Shown one piece after another: positions 17,861 through 26,595 of a stretch of DNA of 64,000 bases. The stretch is taken from positions 1-64,000 of the forward strand of contig DATBPY010000023.1 in the NCBI GenBank assembly GCA_036561085.1, read 5' to 3'. Position 1 is the stretch's first letter. The number at the start of each line of letters is the position of its first letter. Source of the DNA: CAILHX01 sp036561085 (GTDB lineage Bacteria > Pseudomonadota > Gammaproteobacteria > Burkholderiales > Methylophilaceae). The notes beneath the pieces were generated by a model. The model was given only the letters and a program-made list of their open reading frames with translations, had not been told where the DNA came from and made no database searches. The position numbers and the translations under genes were made by a program.

Positions 17861-19554
17861 GGCGTGCTTTCTATGGCCACTCCGTCATGACGAAATTGTG
17901 CCAGCGGCAGTTCGCGTGCCAACACGCCATGCTCTCCCCAGGAGATCTTTCCTGTGGCACCATCCAATAAGACATCATTGCCTGATCTGCCCTGCAATTT
18001 CGGTAGGATGTTATAAGCATCCAGTCCCAGTGCAAAAAGACGCTGCAATTCCACTCCGATAAACCGGGTGGCCGTCGCACGAAAAAGCGCGAATGCAGAA
18101 CTATCAGGTACCAATATCCACGGAATATCCACAAAATGTATCGCGTTCAAATCCGCATTCTGCGAATTGCCGGAGGCGCCATCATAAAGATAGGACGTAC
18201 CGTAAGTTGGAACCGAAGCATCCAGATAGGGGCGTACTCGCTTGGCGTAAGTAGCGTTGGCTGCCAGAAAGATCATATCTGCCGGATTTGCCGCAGTAGA
18301 TTTTAAAGTCGCAAGTTTACCGACATCACTGGGGATCTCAATTTGGGCCGTTATTTTACCGTCCATAGCCTGCCATTGCGACGCGAAGGCCTTGGCGATG
18401 CGTTTTGCCAATGCGGAATCGGCAACGATGATTTGTGCTGTTTGCAAACCGTTATTGCGTGCGAAGGTGGCTATCTGTTTCGCCTCAGCCTCTGGCGAGA
18501 GCGTTAGCATGGTGAGGTTTTCCTGCGGTTTGACTTCCTTATAGGGTTGGTTAAGGGCCAACGTAGGCACTTGCACCGGTGCAGAAGTGATCAGCGTTAC
18601 TTCATCTTTGGTCAGAGGTCCCACGATGAAATCCGCACCCTCAGCGATCGCTCTTTTGTAGACCAACTCCGTCTCCAAAGGAGTCCCGGTTTCATAAGCT
18701 TGTATTTCAGGCTTGTTGGGCATGGTGTCTGCGGCATAAGCAGCCATAAAACCGGCTTGCACTGCTTGCGCGGCATCGCCATATAACTTGGATTTAAGAG
18801 GCAGCAATAAGGCGATCTTGCCGAAACTGCCCATGTTGGCAGGTGGTGTCGCAACTTTGTCAGCACCGGTCGGCCCTTGAGCGATCTTGGCTAGCAATGC
18901 TTCACTAATGACATGGCTGGGATACGCCAAGCGCCATCGTTCTATATTCTGGGCTCTATGATCTGCATTGTTTGCCGCTAATGCCAGATCGATCCAGCCT
19001 TGTTCAGTACTATCATTAACTGCGCCGCGCATTTGCAGCAACATTTCTTTCGGTTGTGTGGATACCAACGCCCAGATAGCATCTTCAAACGCGTGCGGGT
19101 CAATGTATGCGCAGGCTTGAGTATATTGATCCAACGCCCGCAGAGGGTTATCCGCATGCACATAGGCTTGCGCCAGGGTTGCGTGTAAACTGGCATAAGC
19201 CAAGGGTAATAGGTTGACTTCTGCCTGTATAGGAATGAGCAGGCGCAAGGCCGTATCGTAATCGCCTTTCGATGCAGCGATCTGTCCTTCAAGTATCTTG
19301 CTGTAAGGCGAAGCTGGGTTAATCAGCGCCCAGTCTAGTTGAGCACAGTTGGCATCAGAGGCACCGAGGCAGGAAAGAGCTTCGAGATAGAGTTGTTCGG
19401 AGGTTTTGGACGACGTTTTCTGAACTTGCGCAGCAGGAGCGGCGGGGGCAGGTTGTTTTGCGGCATCCTTAACGTCGGCGGCATAGACGCCAGACGCAAA
19501 TGTGGGCAACAGTACTAGAGAGACAATAAAACGTTGAATCAGCCATTTGATCAT
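17857..19554 (-). CDS. lpoA: Penicillin-binding protein activator (LpoA-like)
   Basis: 565 residues with a signal peptide ending VYA-ADV (about residue 26). The N-terminal half is helical and TPR-like. The C-terminal half is a periplasmic-binding-protein-like domain containing IALLLPLKSKLYGDAAQAVQAGFMAAY and a GPLTKDEV segment, as in LpoA. LpoA activates the peptidoglycan synthase PBP1A in enterobacteria. A lipobox cysteine is not evident, so this copy may be soluble rather than lipid-anchored. The gene begins inside the first codons of rsmI on the other strand. Confidence 0.85.
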   Translation of the reverse strand: MIKWLIQRFIVSLVLLPTFASGVYAADVKDAAKQPAPAAPAAQVQKTSSKTSEQLYLEALSCLGASDANCAQLDWALINPASPYSKILEGQIAASKGDYDTALRLLIPIQAEVNLLPLAYASLHATLAQAYVHADNPLRALDQYTQACAYIDPHAFEDAIWALVSTQPKEMLLQMRGAVNDSTEQGWIDLALAANNADHRAQNIERWRLAYPSHVISEALLAKIAQGPTGADKVATPPANMGSFGKIALLLPLKSKLYGDAAQAVQAGFMAAYAADTMPNKPEIQAYETGTPLETELVYKRAIAEGADFIVGPLTKDEVTLITSAPVQVPTLALNQPYKEVKPQENLTMLTLSPEAEAKQIATFARNNGLQTAQIIVADSALAKRIAKAFASQWQAMDGKITAQIEIPSDVGKLATLKSTAANPADMIFLAANATYAKRVRPYLDASVPTYGTSYLYDGASGNSQNADLNAIHFVDIPWILVPDSSAFALFRATATRFIGVELQRLFALGLDAYNILPKLQGRSGNDVLLDGATGKISWGEHGVLARELPLAQFRHDGVAIESTP

Positions 19555-20388
19555 GTTGGCACATTATATGTGGTTGCCACGCCGATTGGAAATCTGCAGG
19601 ACATAACTTTTCGTGCGCTGGAGATACTCAAAGCGGCGGATATCATCGCTGCTGAAGATACCCGTCACAGCGCCACCCTCCTTAACCACTTTGCTATCCA
19701 GACCAAACTTACCGCTCTGCATGAGCATAACGAACGCAGTGCGGGTGAAAAACTGATCGCCAAGATGCAGGACGGGCAATCGGTAGCGTTGATCTCGGAT
19801 GCCGGCACCCCGGCAATTTCCGACCCCGGCGCACTGCTGGTGAATCTGGCACACCAAGCCGGTATCCGCGTGGTACCTATCCCCGGTGCCAATGCGGCGA
19901 TAGCAGCTTTGTCGGCCTCGGGGCTGCTGCTGCCGAGATTTCTGTTCATCGGTTTTCTACCGGCTAAAAGCGGGCATCGTAAACAAGTGCTGGAGGCGAT
20001 AAGCGACGTACCCGCGACATTGGTATTTTACGAAGCACCTCATCGTATTGTTGAATGCGTCGTCGATTTGGCTGCGATATTCGGCAATCGCCTACTAGTC
20101 TTTGCGCGAGAACTCACCAAAACTTTTGAAACTATCCATAGTTGTAGCGCCGACGTAGCCTTGGAGTGGCTCCAAGCCGACCCTAACCGGCAACGTGGCG
20201 AATTCGTGTTGCTAGTGGAAGGCGCCCCTCATCCTGATGAACAAGAGATCCCCAAGGATGCGCAGCGCACCTTGGAAATATTGTTAAGTGAACTTCCACT
20301 CAAACAAGCGGTAAAATTGGCGGCAGATATCAGCGGGGCAAAAAAGAACGCCCTTTACGAACTTGCACTGACCTTGAAACCGACATGA
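19534..20388 (+). CDS. rsmI: 16S rRNA (cytidine-1402-2'-O)-methyltransferase
   Basis: 284 residues from a TTG at 19534, giving MNQPFDHVGTLYVVATPIGNLQDIT. The conserved first strand LYVVATPIGN needs this start or something very close. The only other candidate, GTG at 19570, would cut into that strand. The SAM-binding motifs EDTRHSATLL, ALISDAGTPAISDPG and LPRFLFIGFLP are visible. It methylates C1402 in the ribosomal P site. Its first 21 bases overlap the start of divergent lpoA, and its end overlaps pyrC by ATGA. Confidence 0.93.
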   Translation: MNQPFDHVGTLYVVATPIGNLQDITFRALEILKAADIIAAEDTRHSATLLNHFAIQTKLTALHEHNERSAGEKLIAKMQDGQSVALISDAGTPAISDPGALLVNLAHQAGIRVVPIPGANAAIAALSASGLLLPRFLFIGFLPAKSGHRKQVLEAISDVPATLVFYEAPHRIVECVVDLAAIFGNRLLVFARELTKTFETIHSCSADVALEWLQADPNRQRGEFVLLVEGAPHPDEQEIPKDAQRTLEILLSELPLKQAVKLAADISGAKKNALYELALTLKPT

Positions 20389-21416
20389 CACAACTCATCA
20401 TCACCCGCCCCGACGACTGGCACCTGCATTTGAGAGATGGCGATATGCTGCGCGATGTGTTGCCGGATACTGCAAAACAATTCGCTCGCGCTATCGTCAT
20501 GCCTAATCTCAAGCCGCCCGTTACTACCACGGAACACGCTATCGCTTATCGCAACCGCATTCTGGGGGTACTGCCGCAGGGCATGCCTTTCGAACCGTTG
20601 ATGACGCTTTATCTAACCGACAATACGCCGCCAGCAGAGATCACCAAGGCGAAACAGAGCGGCGTGGTGCATGGCGTAAAACTTTATCCTGCGGGTGCGA
20701 CAACCAACTCGGATGCCGGCGTGAGCGACCTTGCAAAATGTGATGCCGTACTGGAAGCCATGCAGAAACAGGGTTTACCGTTATTAGTACACGCCGAAGT
20801 CACCGATCCGGAGGTGGATGTATTCGACCGCGAAGCCGTATTCATTGAGCGTCATATGATTCCTTTGGTGAAGAAATTTCCTGCCCTGAAGATCGTGTTC
20901 GAACATATCACCACCAAGAACGCTGTGGATTTCGTCACCGCCGCAGCCGGTAACATCGCCGCTACTCTGACTGCGCATCATTTGCTCATGAACCGCAATG
21001 CCATGTTCGCCGGCGGCATGCGCCCGCATCATTACTGCCTGCCTGTGCTCAAACGCGAAAGCCATAGAAAAGCATTGGTCGCCGCTGCCGCTTCCGGCAA
21101 TCCTAAATTCTTCCTCGGCACCGACAGCGCTCCGCATTCCAAGTCATCCAAAGAATCGTCTTGCGGTTGTGCGGGCATGTACACCGCCCATGCCGCAATA
21201 GAATTGTATGCAGAAGCTTTTGAGAAAGCAGGGGCGTTGGATAAGCTGGAAGCTTTCGCCAGTTTTTACGGTGCAGACTTTTACGGCCTGCCGCGTAATA
21301 CGGACAGGATCACGCTGGTAAAAGAAAGCTGGACGGTGCCGGAAACGCTTAAGTTTAACGGCGAACAACTGGTTCCGCTAAGGGCTGGGCAAAGCGTTGA
21401 CTGGCGATTAAGCTAA
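20385..21416 (+). CDS. pyrC: Dihydroorotase
   Basis: 343 residues of the short (PyrC, type II) dihydroorotase. Zinc ligands are in DDWHLHLRDGD near the N-terminus, with a carboxylated lysine in HGVKLYPAGATTNSD and further histidines in VHAEVTD and FEHITTKNAV. It cyclises carbamoyl-aspartate in pyrimidine synthesis. It is coupled to rsmI by an ATGA overlap, and ends 10 bases from the end of convergent trpE. Confidence 0.97.
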   Translation: MTQLIITRPDDWHLHLRDGDMLRDVLPDTAKQFARAIVMPNLKPPVTTTEHAIAYRNRILGVLPQGMPFEPLMTLYLTDNTPPAEITKAKQSGVVHGVKLYPAGATTNSDAGVSDLAKCDAVLEAMQKQGLPLLVHAEVTDPEVDVFDREAVFIERHMIPLVKKFPALKIVFEHITTKNAVDFVTAAAGNIAATLTAHHLLMNRNAMFAGGMRPHHYCLPVLKRESHRKALVAAAASGNPKFFLGTDSAPHSKSSKESSCGCAGMYTAHAAIELYAEAFEKAGALDKLEAFASFYGADFYGLPRNTDRITLVKESWTVPETLKFNGEQLVPLRAGQSVDWRLS

Positions 21417-21426
21417 GTTTGCGGCT

Positions 21427-22905
21427 TTAATTGTCCAGTCCATCCAGCACCATCTCGGCTGCCCGTAATACGGCCCGTGCCTTATTCCGAGTTTCCGTCC
21501 ACTCACTCTCAGGCACTGAGTCGGCCACGATACCTGCTCCAGCTTGCACGTAGAGCGTCTGGTCTTTAACTACTGCGGTGCGGATGGCAATCGCCAGATC
21601 CATATCTCCATTGAATCCCAGATACCCCACAGCACCTGCGTAGATGCCGCGTTTGGTGGGTTCCAGTTCGTCGATGATTTCCATCGCCCTGACCTTGGCA
21701 GCGCCGGATACGGTTCCGGCGGGGAAGGTGGCTTTTAGTACATCGATCGCATCCAGCCCCCGCTTGAGTTTGCCTTCGACATTAGAGACGATGTGCATGA
21801 CGTGCGAGTAGCGTTCGATGATCATCTTGTCGGTGAGCGTGACACTGCCTTCTGTCGCGACACGACCAACATCGTTGCGCCCCAGATCGATCAGCATGAC
21901 ATGTTCGGCGCATTCCTTAGGGTCAGCCAGCAGTTCTTCAGCCAGTGCGATATCCTGCTCGCGGGTTTGTCCACGCGGACGAGTACCGGCAATGGGACGC
22001 GAAGTGACCGTGTCGTTTTCCAGCCGCACCAATATCTCCGGCGAGGCACCCACCACATGATGGTCATCCATATCGTAATAGAACATGTAGGGCGAGGGGT
22101 TGAGGCTGCGCAGGGCGCGATACAGCGACAACGGCTCGGCAGCAAAAGGTTGTGACATGCGTTGCGACAGCACGACCTGCATGATGTCGCCATCGAAAAT
22201 GTACTGTTTGGCTTTTTCTACTGCGGCTTTGAATCCGGCTTCGCCGAATTCGGAAGTCGCAGTGACCGGCTTCATGGCGGGTGCCTCGGCAATCTGGGCC
22301 GGTTGACGTATGGTTTGTACCAGTTCCTGCAGCCGGTATCGTGCTTGCTCATAAGCACCCGGTTTGGCCGGATCAGCATGCACGATGAAAGTCAGCCGCC
22401 CTGAAAGGTTATCGATGACTGCCAGTTCTTCGGTAAGCAGCAGCAGAATGTCCGGGGTGCCGAGTACATCCGGTTTTTGTGTGTGCGTAAGTTTATGTTC
22501 GATATAACGCACGGTTTCATAGCCGAAATAACCTGCCAGACCGCCGGTAAAGCGCGGCAAGTCTTTTAGCGGTGCGGCTTTGAATTGCGCTTGATAGTGT
22601 TTGATAAAGTCCAAAGGGTTCTTATCATCATGCGTTTCAATGACGGTAGAACCTTCGATCACTTGTATCTGAGACCCGTAAATCTGGATGCGAGTGCTGG
22701 CAGGCAACCCGATGAAAGAGTAGCGTCCGAAACGCTCGCCGCCTTGCACAGATTCCAGTAAATAGGAGTAAGGCTTATTAGCGAGTTTCAGGTATAGAGA
22801 TAGCGGCGTATCGAGATCTGCAAACGTCTCGGTCACCAGAGGAATACGGTTGTAACCTTGCTTGGCAAGTTCGTCGAACTGCTGTTGGGTAATGGAGTGC
22901 AGCAT
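21427..22905 (-). CDS. trpE: Anthranilate synthase component I
   Basis: 492 residues. The tryptophan-binding motif YLLESVQGGERFGRYSF lies near residues 48-64, implying feedback inhibition. The chorismate-binding core has PIAGTRPRGQTREQD, ELLADPKECAEHVMLIDLGRND and FPAGTVSGAAKVRAMEII. With TrpG it makes anthranilate from chorismate. It follows rpe and gph as in many proteobacteria, but no trpG follows; pyrC converges instead. A possible attenuator precedes it (22931-23006). Confidence 0.97.
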   Translation of the reverse strand: MLHSITQQQFDELAKQGYNRIPLVTETFADLDTPLSLYLKLANKPYSYLLESVQGGERFGRYSFIGLPASTRIQIYGSQIQVIEGSTVIETHDDKNPLDFIKHYQAQFKAAPLKDLPRFTGGLAGYFGYETVRYIEHKLTHTQKPDVLGTPDILLLLTEELAVIDNLSGRLTFIVHADPAKPGAYEQARYRLQELVQTIRQPAQIAEAPAMKPVTATSEFGEAGFKAAVEKAKQYIFDGDIMQVVLSQRMSQPFAAEPLSLYRALRSLNPSPYMFYYDMDDHHVVGASPEILVRLENDTVTSRPIAGTRPRGQTREQDIALAEELLADPKECAEHVMLIDLGRNDVGRVATEGSVTLTDKMIIERYSHVMHIVSNVEGKLKRGLDAIDVLKATFPAGTVSGAAKVRAMEIIDELEPTKRGIYAGAVGYLGFNGDMDLAIAIRTAVVKDQTLYVQAGAGIVADSVPESEWTETRNKARAVLRAAEMVLDGLDN

Positions 22906-22930
22906 GAAAATCCTTAAATGTTAAATGAGT

Positions 22931-22965
22931 AAAAAAGTGCCTGTGCTGTAAGGTTTCAGCAGCAC
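22931..22965 (-). terminator. Terminator-like hairpin upstream of trpE
   Basis: Read on the minus strand, GTGC then TGCTG form the 5' arm, AAACCTTA the loop, and CAGCA, a 3-base bulge, and GCAC the 3' arm, followed at once by six Ts. Nine pairs plus the T-run make a credible intrinsic terminator, 26 bases before the trpE ATG. It could end gph transcripts or act as a trpE attenuator. Confidence 0.6.
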
Positions 22966-23006
22966 CATCGCTCACTATTTATCAAAGGACTGTTCATCGG
23001 GTTCAT
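22956..23006 (-). CDS. Possible trpE leader peptide (16 codons)
   Basis: An ATG at 23006 opens a 16-codon frame, MNPMNSPLINSERWCC, ending in TGA. Its single Trp codon sits directly against the 5' arm of the terminator-like hairpin. A weak GGAAAAAC lies upstream of the ATG. Classical trp leaders carry tandem Trp codons, so one Trp is only suggestive. It might be a chance frame. Confidence 0.25.
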   Translation of the reverse strand: MNPMNSPLINSERWCC

Positions 23007-23040
23007 GTTTTTCCGGCTAGGTCTTTATTATTCCGTTTTA

Positions 23041-23733
23041 TCACGCTTTTATTATCAGAGTGCTGGCTACCAAAATGCTGTCTACAACAGCATCAAGATC
23101 CAGATCGCGCACATCTGTACCGCGATTATAGCCGTAAGGCACACAAAACACATGACATCCGGCTGCTCTTGCTGCCTGGGTATCGTTCAGAGAGTCGCCG
23201 ATCAGCAACATCTTATCCGGCGCGATACCGAATTTTTCGCATGCATGCAGTAGCGGTAGCGGGTCCGGCTTGCGTCTGGGCAGGCTGTCGCCGGAGAGTA
23301 TCAGCTCAAAGTAATCGTACAGACCGGTATCCTTGAGTAAAGGAATCGTGAATTTTTCTGCCTTGTTGGTAATGCAGGCCAGGCGATAACCGGTTTGTTT
23401 CAGTACATCCAAACCTGCGATCACATCCGGGAATGGGCGGCTGCTCAGGCTGACCACTTCGGCGTAATGTTTTTCGTAGATAGGTTGGGCGCGTGCGAAG
23501 GTCGCAGCATCGGGTTCGCCTTCCATGTCGCGGGCAAGCACGCGCTTGATCAGGCGCGATACTCCATTGCCGACAAAAGTGGTGATGAGTTTTTCATCAA
23601 TTGGGGGTAGCTGCAGTTCCGCCAACATACGGTTGGCGGCTTCAGCGAGATCGGGCGCGGTATGAAGCAGGGTACCGTCAAGGTCTATCACCACCGCTTC
23701 CACCGCTAGAGGGAGCGGGATGCTGTGCTTCAT
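23041..23733 (-). CDS. gph: Phosphoglycolate phosphatase
   Basis: 230 residues of the HAD superfamily. Catalytic D17 and D19 are in VVIDLDGTLLHTAPDL. Motif II threonine is in LACITNKAEKF, and motif IV is LLIGDSLNDTQAARAAG. It dephosphorylates 2-phosphoglycolate in the cytosol. It sits between a small lipoprotein gene (7 bases upstream) and trpE (135 bases downstream), in the familiar rpe-gph-trpE order. Confidence 0.93.
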   Translation of the reverse strand: MKHSIPLPLAVEAVVIDLDGTLLHTAPDLAEAANRMLAELQLPPIDEKLITTFVGNGVSRLIKRVLARDMEGEPDAATFARAQPIYEKHYAEVVSLSSRPFPDVIAGLDVLKQTGYRLACITNKAEKFTIPLLKDTGLYDYFELILSGDSLPRRKPDPLPLLHACEKFGIAPDKMLLIGDSLNDTQAARAAGCHVFCVPYGYNRGTDVRDLDLDAVVDSILVASTLIIKA

Positions 23734-23740
23734 TTGCTAA

Positions 23741-24079
23741 TTATTCGTCTTTACTGTTTTTGCTATCTTTAGAATCTTTACTATCCTTGCTGTCGTCATC
23801 CTTGCTATCTTCATCGTCTTTCGGTCTTACTGTGTTGCTCATGCTTGGATCGACCACGCCGTTCTTGATCTCGTCATCGGTCTTCTGCCAGCCGGAGAGT
23901 ATGTGCGCGGGTGACTGCTTGGGGTTTTCTGCCATGCACACGCTAGGCTGTTTCTGCGCCAATCGGCATGCCGCGCCAATCGCTTGTGCGTCAGCCACTT
24001 TACTATCGACCAAACCGGCTAACTTATCGCAACCGTTGAGCATCAGAGCTGCCAATAAAAGTACGAGTATGCGCATCAT
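23741..24079 (-). CDS. Small lipoprotein with Asp/Ser/Lys repeat tail
   Basis: 112 residues. A short signal sequence ends in lipobox LNGC (C17), so it is probably an anchored lipoprotein. The middle holds two more cysteines (in GAACRLAQKQPSVCMAE). From about residue 88 the tail is a low-complexity run of DSK units. I do not recognise the family; a small charged lipoprotein of unknown role is all that can be said. Start is either of two adjacent ATGs right after the rpe stop, so it is co-transcribed with rpe and gph. Confidence 0.7.
   Translation of the reverse strand: MMRILVLLLAALMLNGCDKLAGLVDSKVADAQAIGAACRLAQKQPSVCMAENPKQSPAHILSGWQKTDDEIKNGVVDPSMSNTVRPKDDEDSKDDDSKDSKDSKDSKNSKDE
23744..23825 (-). 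repeat. Nine-base imperfect repeats coding DSK units
   Basis: The 3' part of the lipoprotein gene repeats a 9-base unit (Asp-Ser-Lys) with small changes. Such tracts can vary in length between strains by slippage, in frame because the unit is a multiple of three. Confidence 0.6.
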
Positions 24080-24778
24080 TTAGACCTTTCCTAGTTCGGC
24101 ACGCAGGGCGCCTATAATGGAATCATAACGGTGCGGATCGCTTTCCTTGCCGGCGCCGAATAAGGCAGAACCAGCAACAAAAGTATCAGCTCCAGCACGG
24201 GCAATATCGGCAATATTAGCGACATTTACGCCGCCGTCAATCTCCAACCATATTTCACGCCCGGTCTCGGCAGTATAAGCGTCGATCTTGGCGCGCGCTA
24301 GACGTAGTTTGTTAAGCGCTTGAGGAATGAATTTTTGGCCGCCGAATCCGGGGTTCACCGACATCAGCAGGATCATGTCGATCTTGTCCATCACGTAGTC
24401 CATGTAATCGAGCGGGGTGGCGGGATTGAACACCAACCCGGCTTTGCATCCGTTATCTTTGATCAATGCCAAGGTGCGATCGATATGATCGGAGCCTTCC
24501 GGGTGAAAAGTAATGATATTGGCGCCTGCTTTGGCGAAGTCGGGGATGATGCGGTCCACCGGTTTTACCATCAGATGTACATCAATGATGGCATCGGTGA
24601 CCGGGCGTAATGCTTCGCATACCAGAGGGCCTATGGTCAGGTTAGGTACGAAATGGTTATCCATGACATCAAAGTGCACGATGTCAGCGCCTGAAGCGAT
24701 CGCGTTAGTGACTTCTAGGCCCAGCGTGGCGAAATTGGCAGAAAGAATACTGGGGGCGATTCGAAACTGTTTACCCAT
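24080..24778 (-). CDS. rpe: Ribulose-phosphate 3-epimerase
   Basis: 232 residues, TIM barrel. Visible are APSILSANFATLG at the N-terminus, HFDVMDNHFVPNLTIGP, DVHLMVKPVDR, LLMSVNPGFGGQKFI and EIDGGVN. It interconverts ribulose-5-phosphate and xylulose-5-phosphate in the pentose phosphate and Calvin pathways. It is first in the rpe-lipoprotein-gph group; 70 bases separate it from lipB upstream. Confidence 0.97.
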   Translation of the reverse strand: MGKQFRIAPSILSANFATLGLEVTNAIASGADIVHFDVMDNHFVPNLTIGPLVCEALRPVTDAIIDVHLMVKPVDRIIPDFAKAGANIITFHPEGSDHIDRTLALIKDNGCKAGLVFNPATPLDYMDYVMDKIDMILLMSVNPGFGGQKFIPQALNKLRLARAKIDAYTAETGREIWLEIDGGVNVANIADIARAGADTFVAGSALFGAGKESDPHRYDSIIGALRAELGKV

Positions 24779-24848
24779 GGCAAATCCTCAACATAAAGGT
24801 GCAAAAGTGGCTATTTTAACCATAATTGCGTCTTAAAACATAGTTTAG

Positions 24849-25445
24849 TCAAAGTGCCAGATGCCGCAGCAAGCTGGTCGCCAGCTTATCGCGGTCGGTG
24901 GTCGCCGCCAAATCGGACATCTGCGTGACTTCCATGCCCTGGAAACCGCAAGGGTCTATGGCGTGGAATGGAGACAAGTCCATGTCTACGTTGAGGCTCA
25001 AACCGTGATAACAGCAGCTGTTCTTAAGTCGCAAACCCAGCGAAGCGATCTTGCGCTCATCTACATACACTCCGGGTGCGTCGCTACGTGCGACGGCCTG
25101 AATATGATCTTCTGCCAAGAGCGCGATCACGGCATCTTCCATTCGGCTGACCAGTTGTCGTACATTGATACCGTAGCGTTTGATGTCCACCAACAGATAC
25201 ACGATCATCTGCCCCGGACCGTGATAAGTGATCTTGCCGCCGCGGTCGGTTTGCACCACCGGGATATCGCTACGTAACGGAAGGGTGACGCCCTTTTTGT
25301 TCAAACCCAATGTATATACCGGAGCATGCTCGGTCAACCATAATTCGTCTGGAGTATGGTCTTTGCGGCTTGCGGTAAAGCTTTGCATGGCGTGCCAGGT
25401 GGTTTGATAGTCAGTCAATCCCAGCCGCTTGACAACGATATTCAC
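24849..25445 (-). CDS. lipB: Octanoyl-ACP:protein octanoyltransferase
   Basis: 198 residues. The RGGKITYHGPGQ motif (about 68-79), K132 and the catalytic C166 in DPCGFQGM match LipB. It transfers octanoate from ACP to lipoyl domains, and LipA (40042-40995) then inserts sulfur. The GTG start overlaps the ybeD TGA (GTGA), so the genes are coupled. Confidence 0.96.
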   Translation of the reverse strand: MNIVVKRLGLTDYQTTWHAMQSFTASRKDHTPDELWLTEHAPVYTLGLNKKGVTLPLRSDIPVVQTDRGGKITYHGPGQMIVYLLVDIKRYGINVRQLVSRMEDAVIALLAEDHIQAVARSDAPGVYVDERKIASLGLRLKNSCCYHGLSLNVDMDLSPFHAIDPCGFQGMEVTQMSDLAATTDRDKLATSLLRHLAL

Positions 25446-25732
25446 AGTACCATACGCACCATGGGGTGAGCGGACAATTCACGATACAGATCATCCAGTT
25501 GCGGTTTGGAAGTGGCATTGACAGTACAAGTCAAACTGACATATTTTCCGCCGGAACTGACCTTCTGCGTGACGCTGTCAGGATCAAAATCCGGCGCATG
25601 ACGCATCACGATATCTTGCACCACCTGCAAAAATTCGACTTGCGCCTCTCCCACAATCTTCAGAGGAAAGTCGCAAGGGAATTCCAACAAGGTTTCCCGT
25701 TCTTCTACAGTGTTGGTAATGATTTTAGTCAT
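25442..25732 (-). CDS. ybeD: YbeD/DUF493 family protein
   Basis: 96 residues from the ATG at 25732, which overlaps the dat TGA; the longer upstream frame lacks family similarity. FPCDFPLKIVGEAQ and SSGGKYVSLTCTVNATSKPQLDDLYREL are typical of DUF493, a small ACT-like fold. Its role is unknown, but it is widely placed next to lipB, as here. Confidence 0.9.
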   Translation of the reverse strand: MTKIITNTVEERETLLEFPCDFPLKIVGEAQVEFLQVVQDIVMRHAPDFDPDSVTQKVSSGGKYVSLTCTVNATSKPQLDDLYRELSAHPMVRMVL

Positions 25733-26592
25733 AGTTGTGCCTGGCGCATCACGCGTTGTTTGTAATCCTGATAAAGGCCGTACATCTTTCGGAATATGGG
25801 GCCGGATTTGCCGTTTCCAATCATTTGCCCATCCAGTTCGATGATGGGCATGATCTCTTTGGTGGAAGAAGTGAGCCATAACTCGTCGGCTGCGCGTATT
25901 CTTGTTTCAGTAAAACTCCCTATTTCCATAGTGATGTCATGTGCTTGAGCGAGTTCCAGTATCAAGTCATAGGTGATACCGGGCAACAAGTGATTATCTT
26001 TGGGAGGGGCCAGGATGCACCCGCGTTCTACTGCGAATATATTACTAGCCGAGCCTTCGGTAAGTATGCCGTCACGAAACATGACCGTTTCCACTGCGCC
26101 TGCGTCTATTGCCAGTTGGCGCATCAGTACATTAGGCAGTAAGGCGATTGCCTTGATGTCGCAGCGATCCCAGCGATTATCCGCCGCGCTGATGGCTTTG
26201 ATGCCAGCTTCGCACTGTGCCTGCGTTGAAGTCACCAACGGGTTGCTCATCATGAACACGGTGGGCGGTGTGTTCCTGGGAAAAGCATGGTCGCGCGGAG
26301 CTACGCCACGGGTGATATGCAGATAAACAGACTGGTCTTCGCTTTCATTATTAGCTACCAGTTCGCTGATCAGTTTCGTCCATTCCGCGTCGGAGTAAGG
26401 GTTATCCAGACGAATGCCATTGAGGCTGGCTTGCAGGCGCTTTAGATGTTCCTGTAACCTGAAAAGATGGCGTGAGTAGACGGGAATGACCTCGTAAACG
26501 CCATCACCAAAGATAAAACCGCGATCCAGCACCGGTATGAAGGCTTGTTCTATCGGCAGGAATTTTCCATTGAGATAAACGATTTGCGACAT
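25729..26592 (-). CDS. dat: D-amino-acid aminotransferase-like PLP enzyme
   Basis: 287 residues, class IV aminotransferase fold. Visible are VLDRGFIFGDGVYEVIPVY, the DIKAIALLPNVLM segment with the PLP lysine, and TEGSASNIFAV. The dat-ybeD-lipB order is common in betaproteobacteria and favours D-alanine aminotransferase. A branched-chain or 4-amino-4-deoxychorismate lyase-type activity cannot be excluded. It starts 3 bases after the metH stop. Confidence 0.85.
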   Translation of the reverse strand: MSQIVYLNGKFLPIEQAFIPVLDRGFIFGDGVYEVIPVYSRHLFRLQEHLKRLQASLNGIRLDNPYSDAEWTKLISELVANNESEDQSVYLHITRGVAPRDHAFPRNTPPTVFMMSNPLVTSTQAQCEAGIKAISAADNRWDRCDIKAIALLPNVLMRQLAIDAGAVETVMFRDGILTEGSASNIFAVERGCILAPPKDNHLLPGITYDLILELAQAHDITMEIGSFTETRIRAADELWLTSSTKEIMPIIELDGQMIGNGKSGPIFRKMYGLYQDYKQRVMRQAQL

Positions 26593-26595
26593 ACG

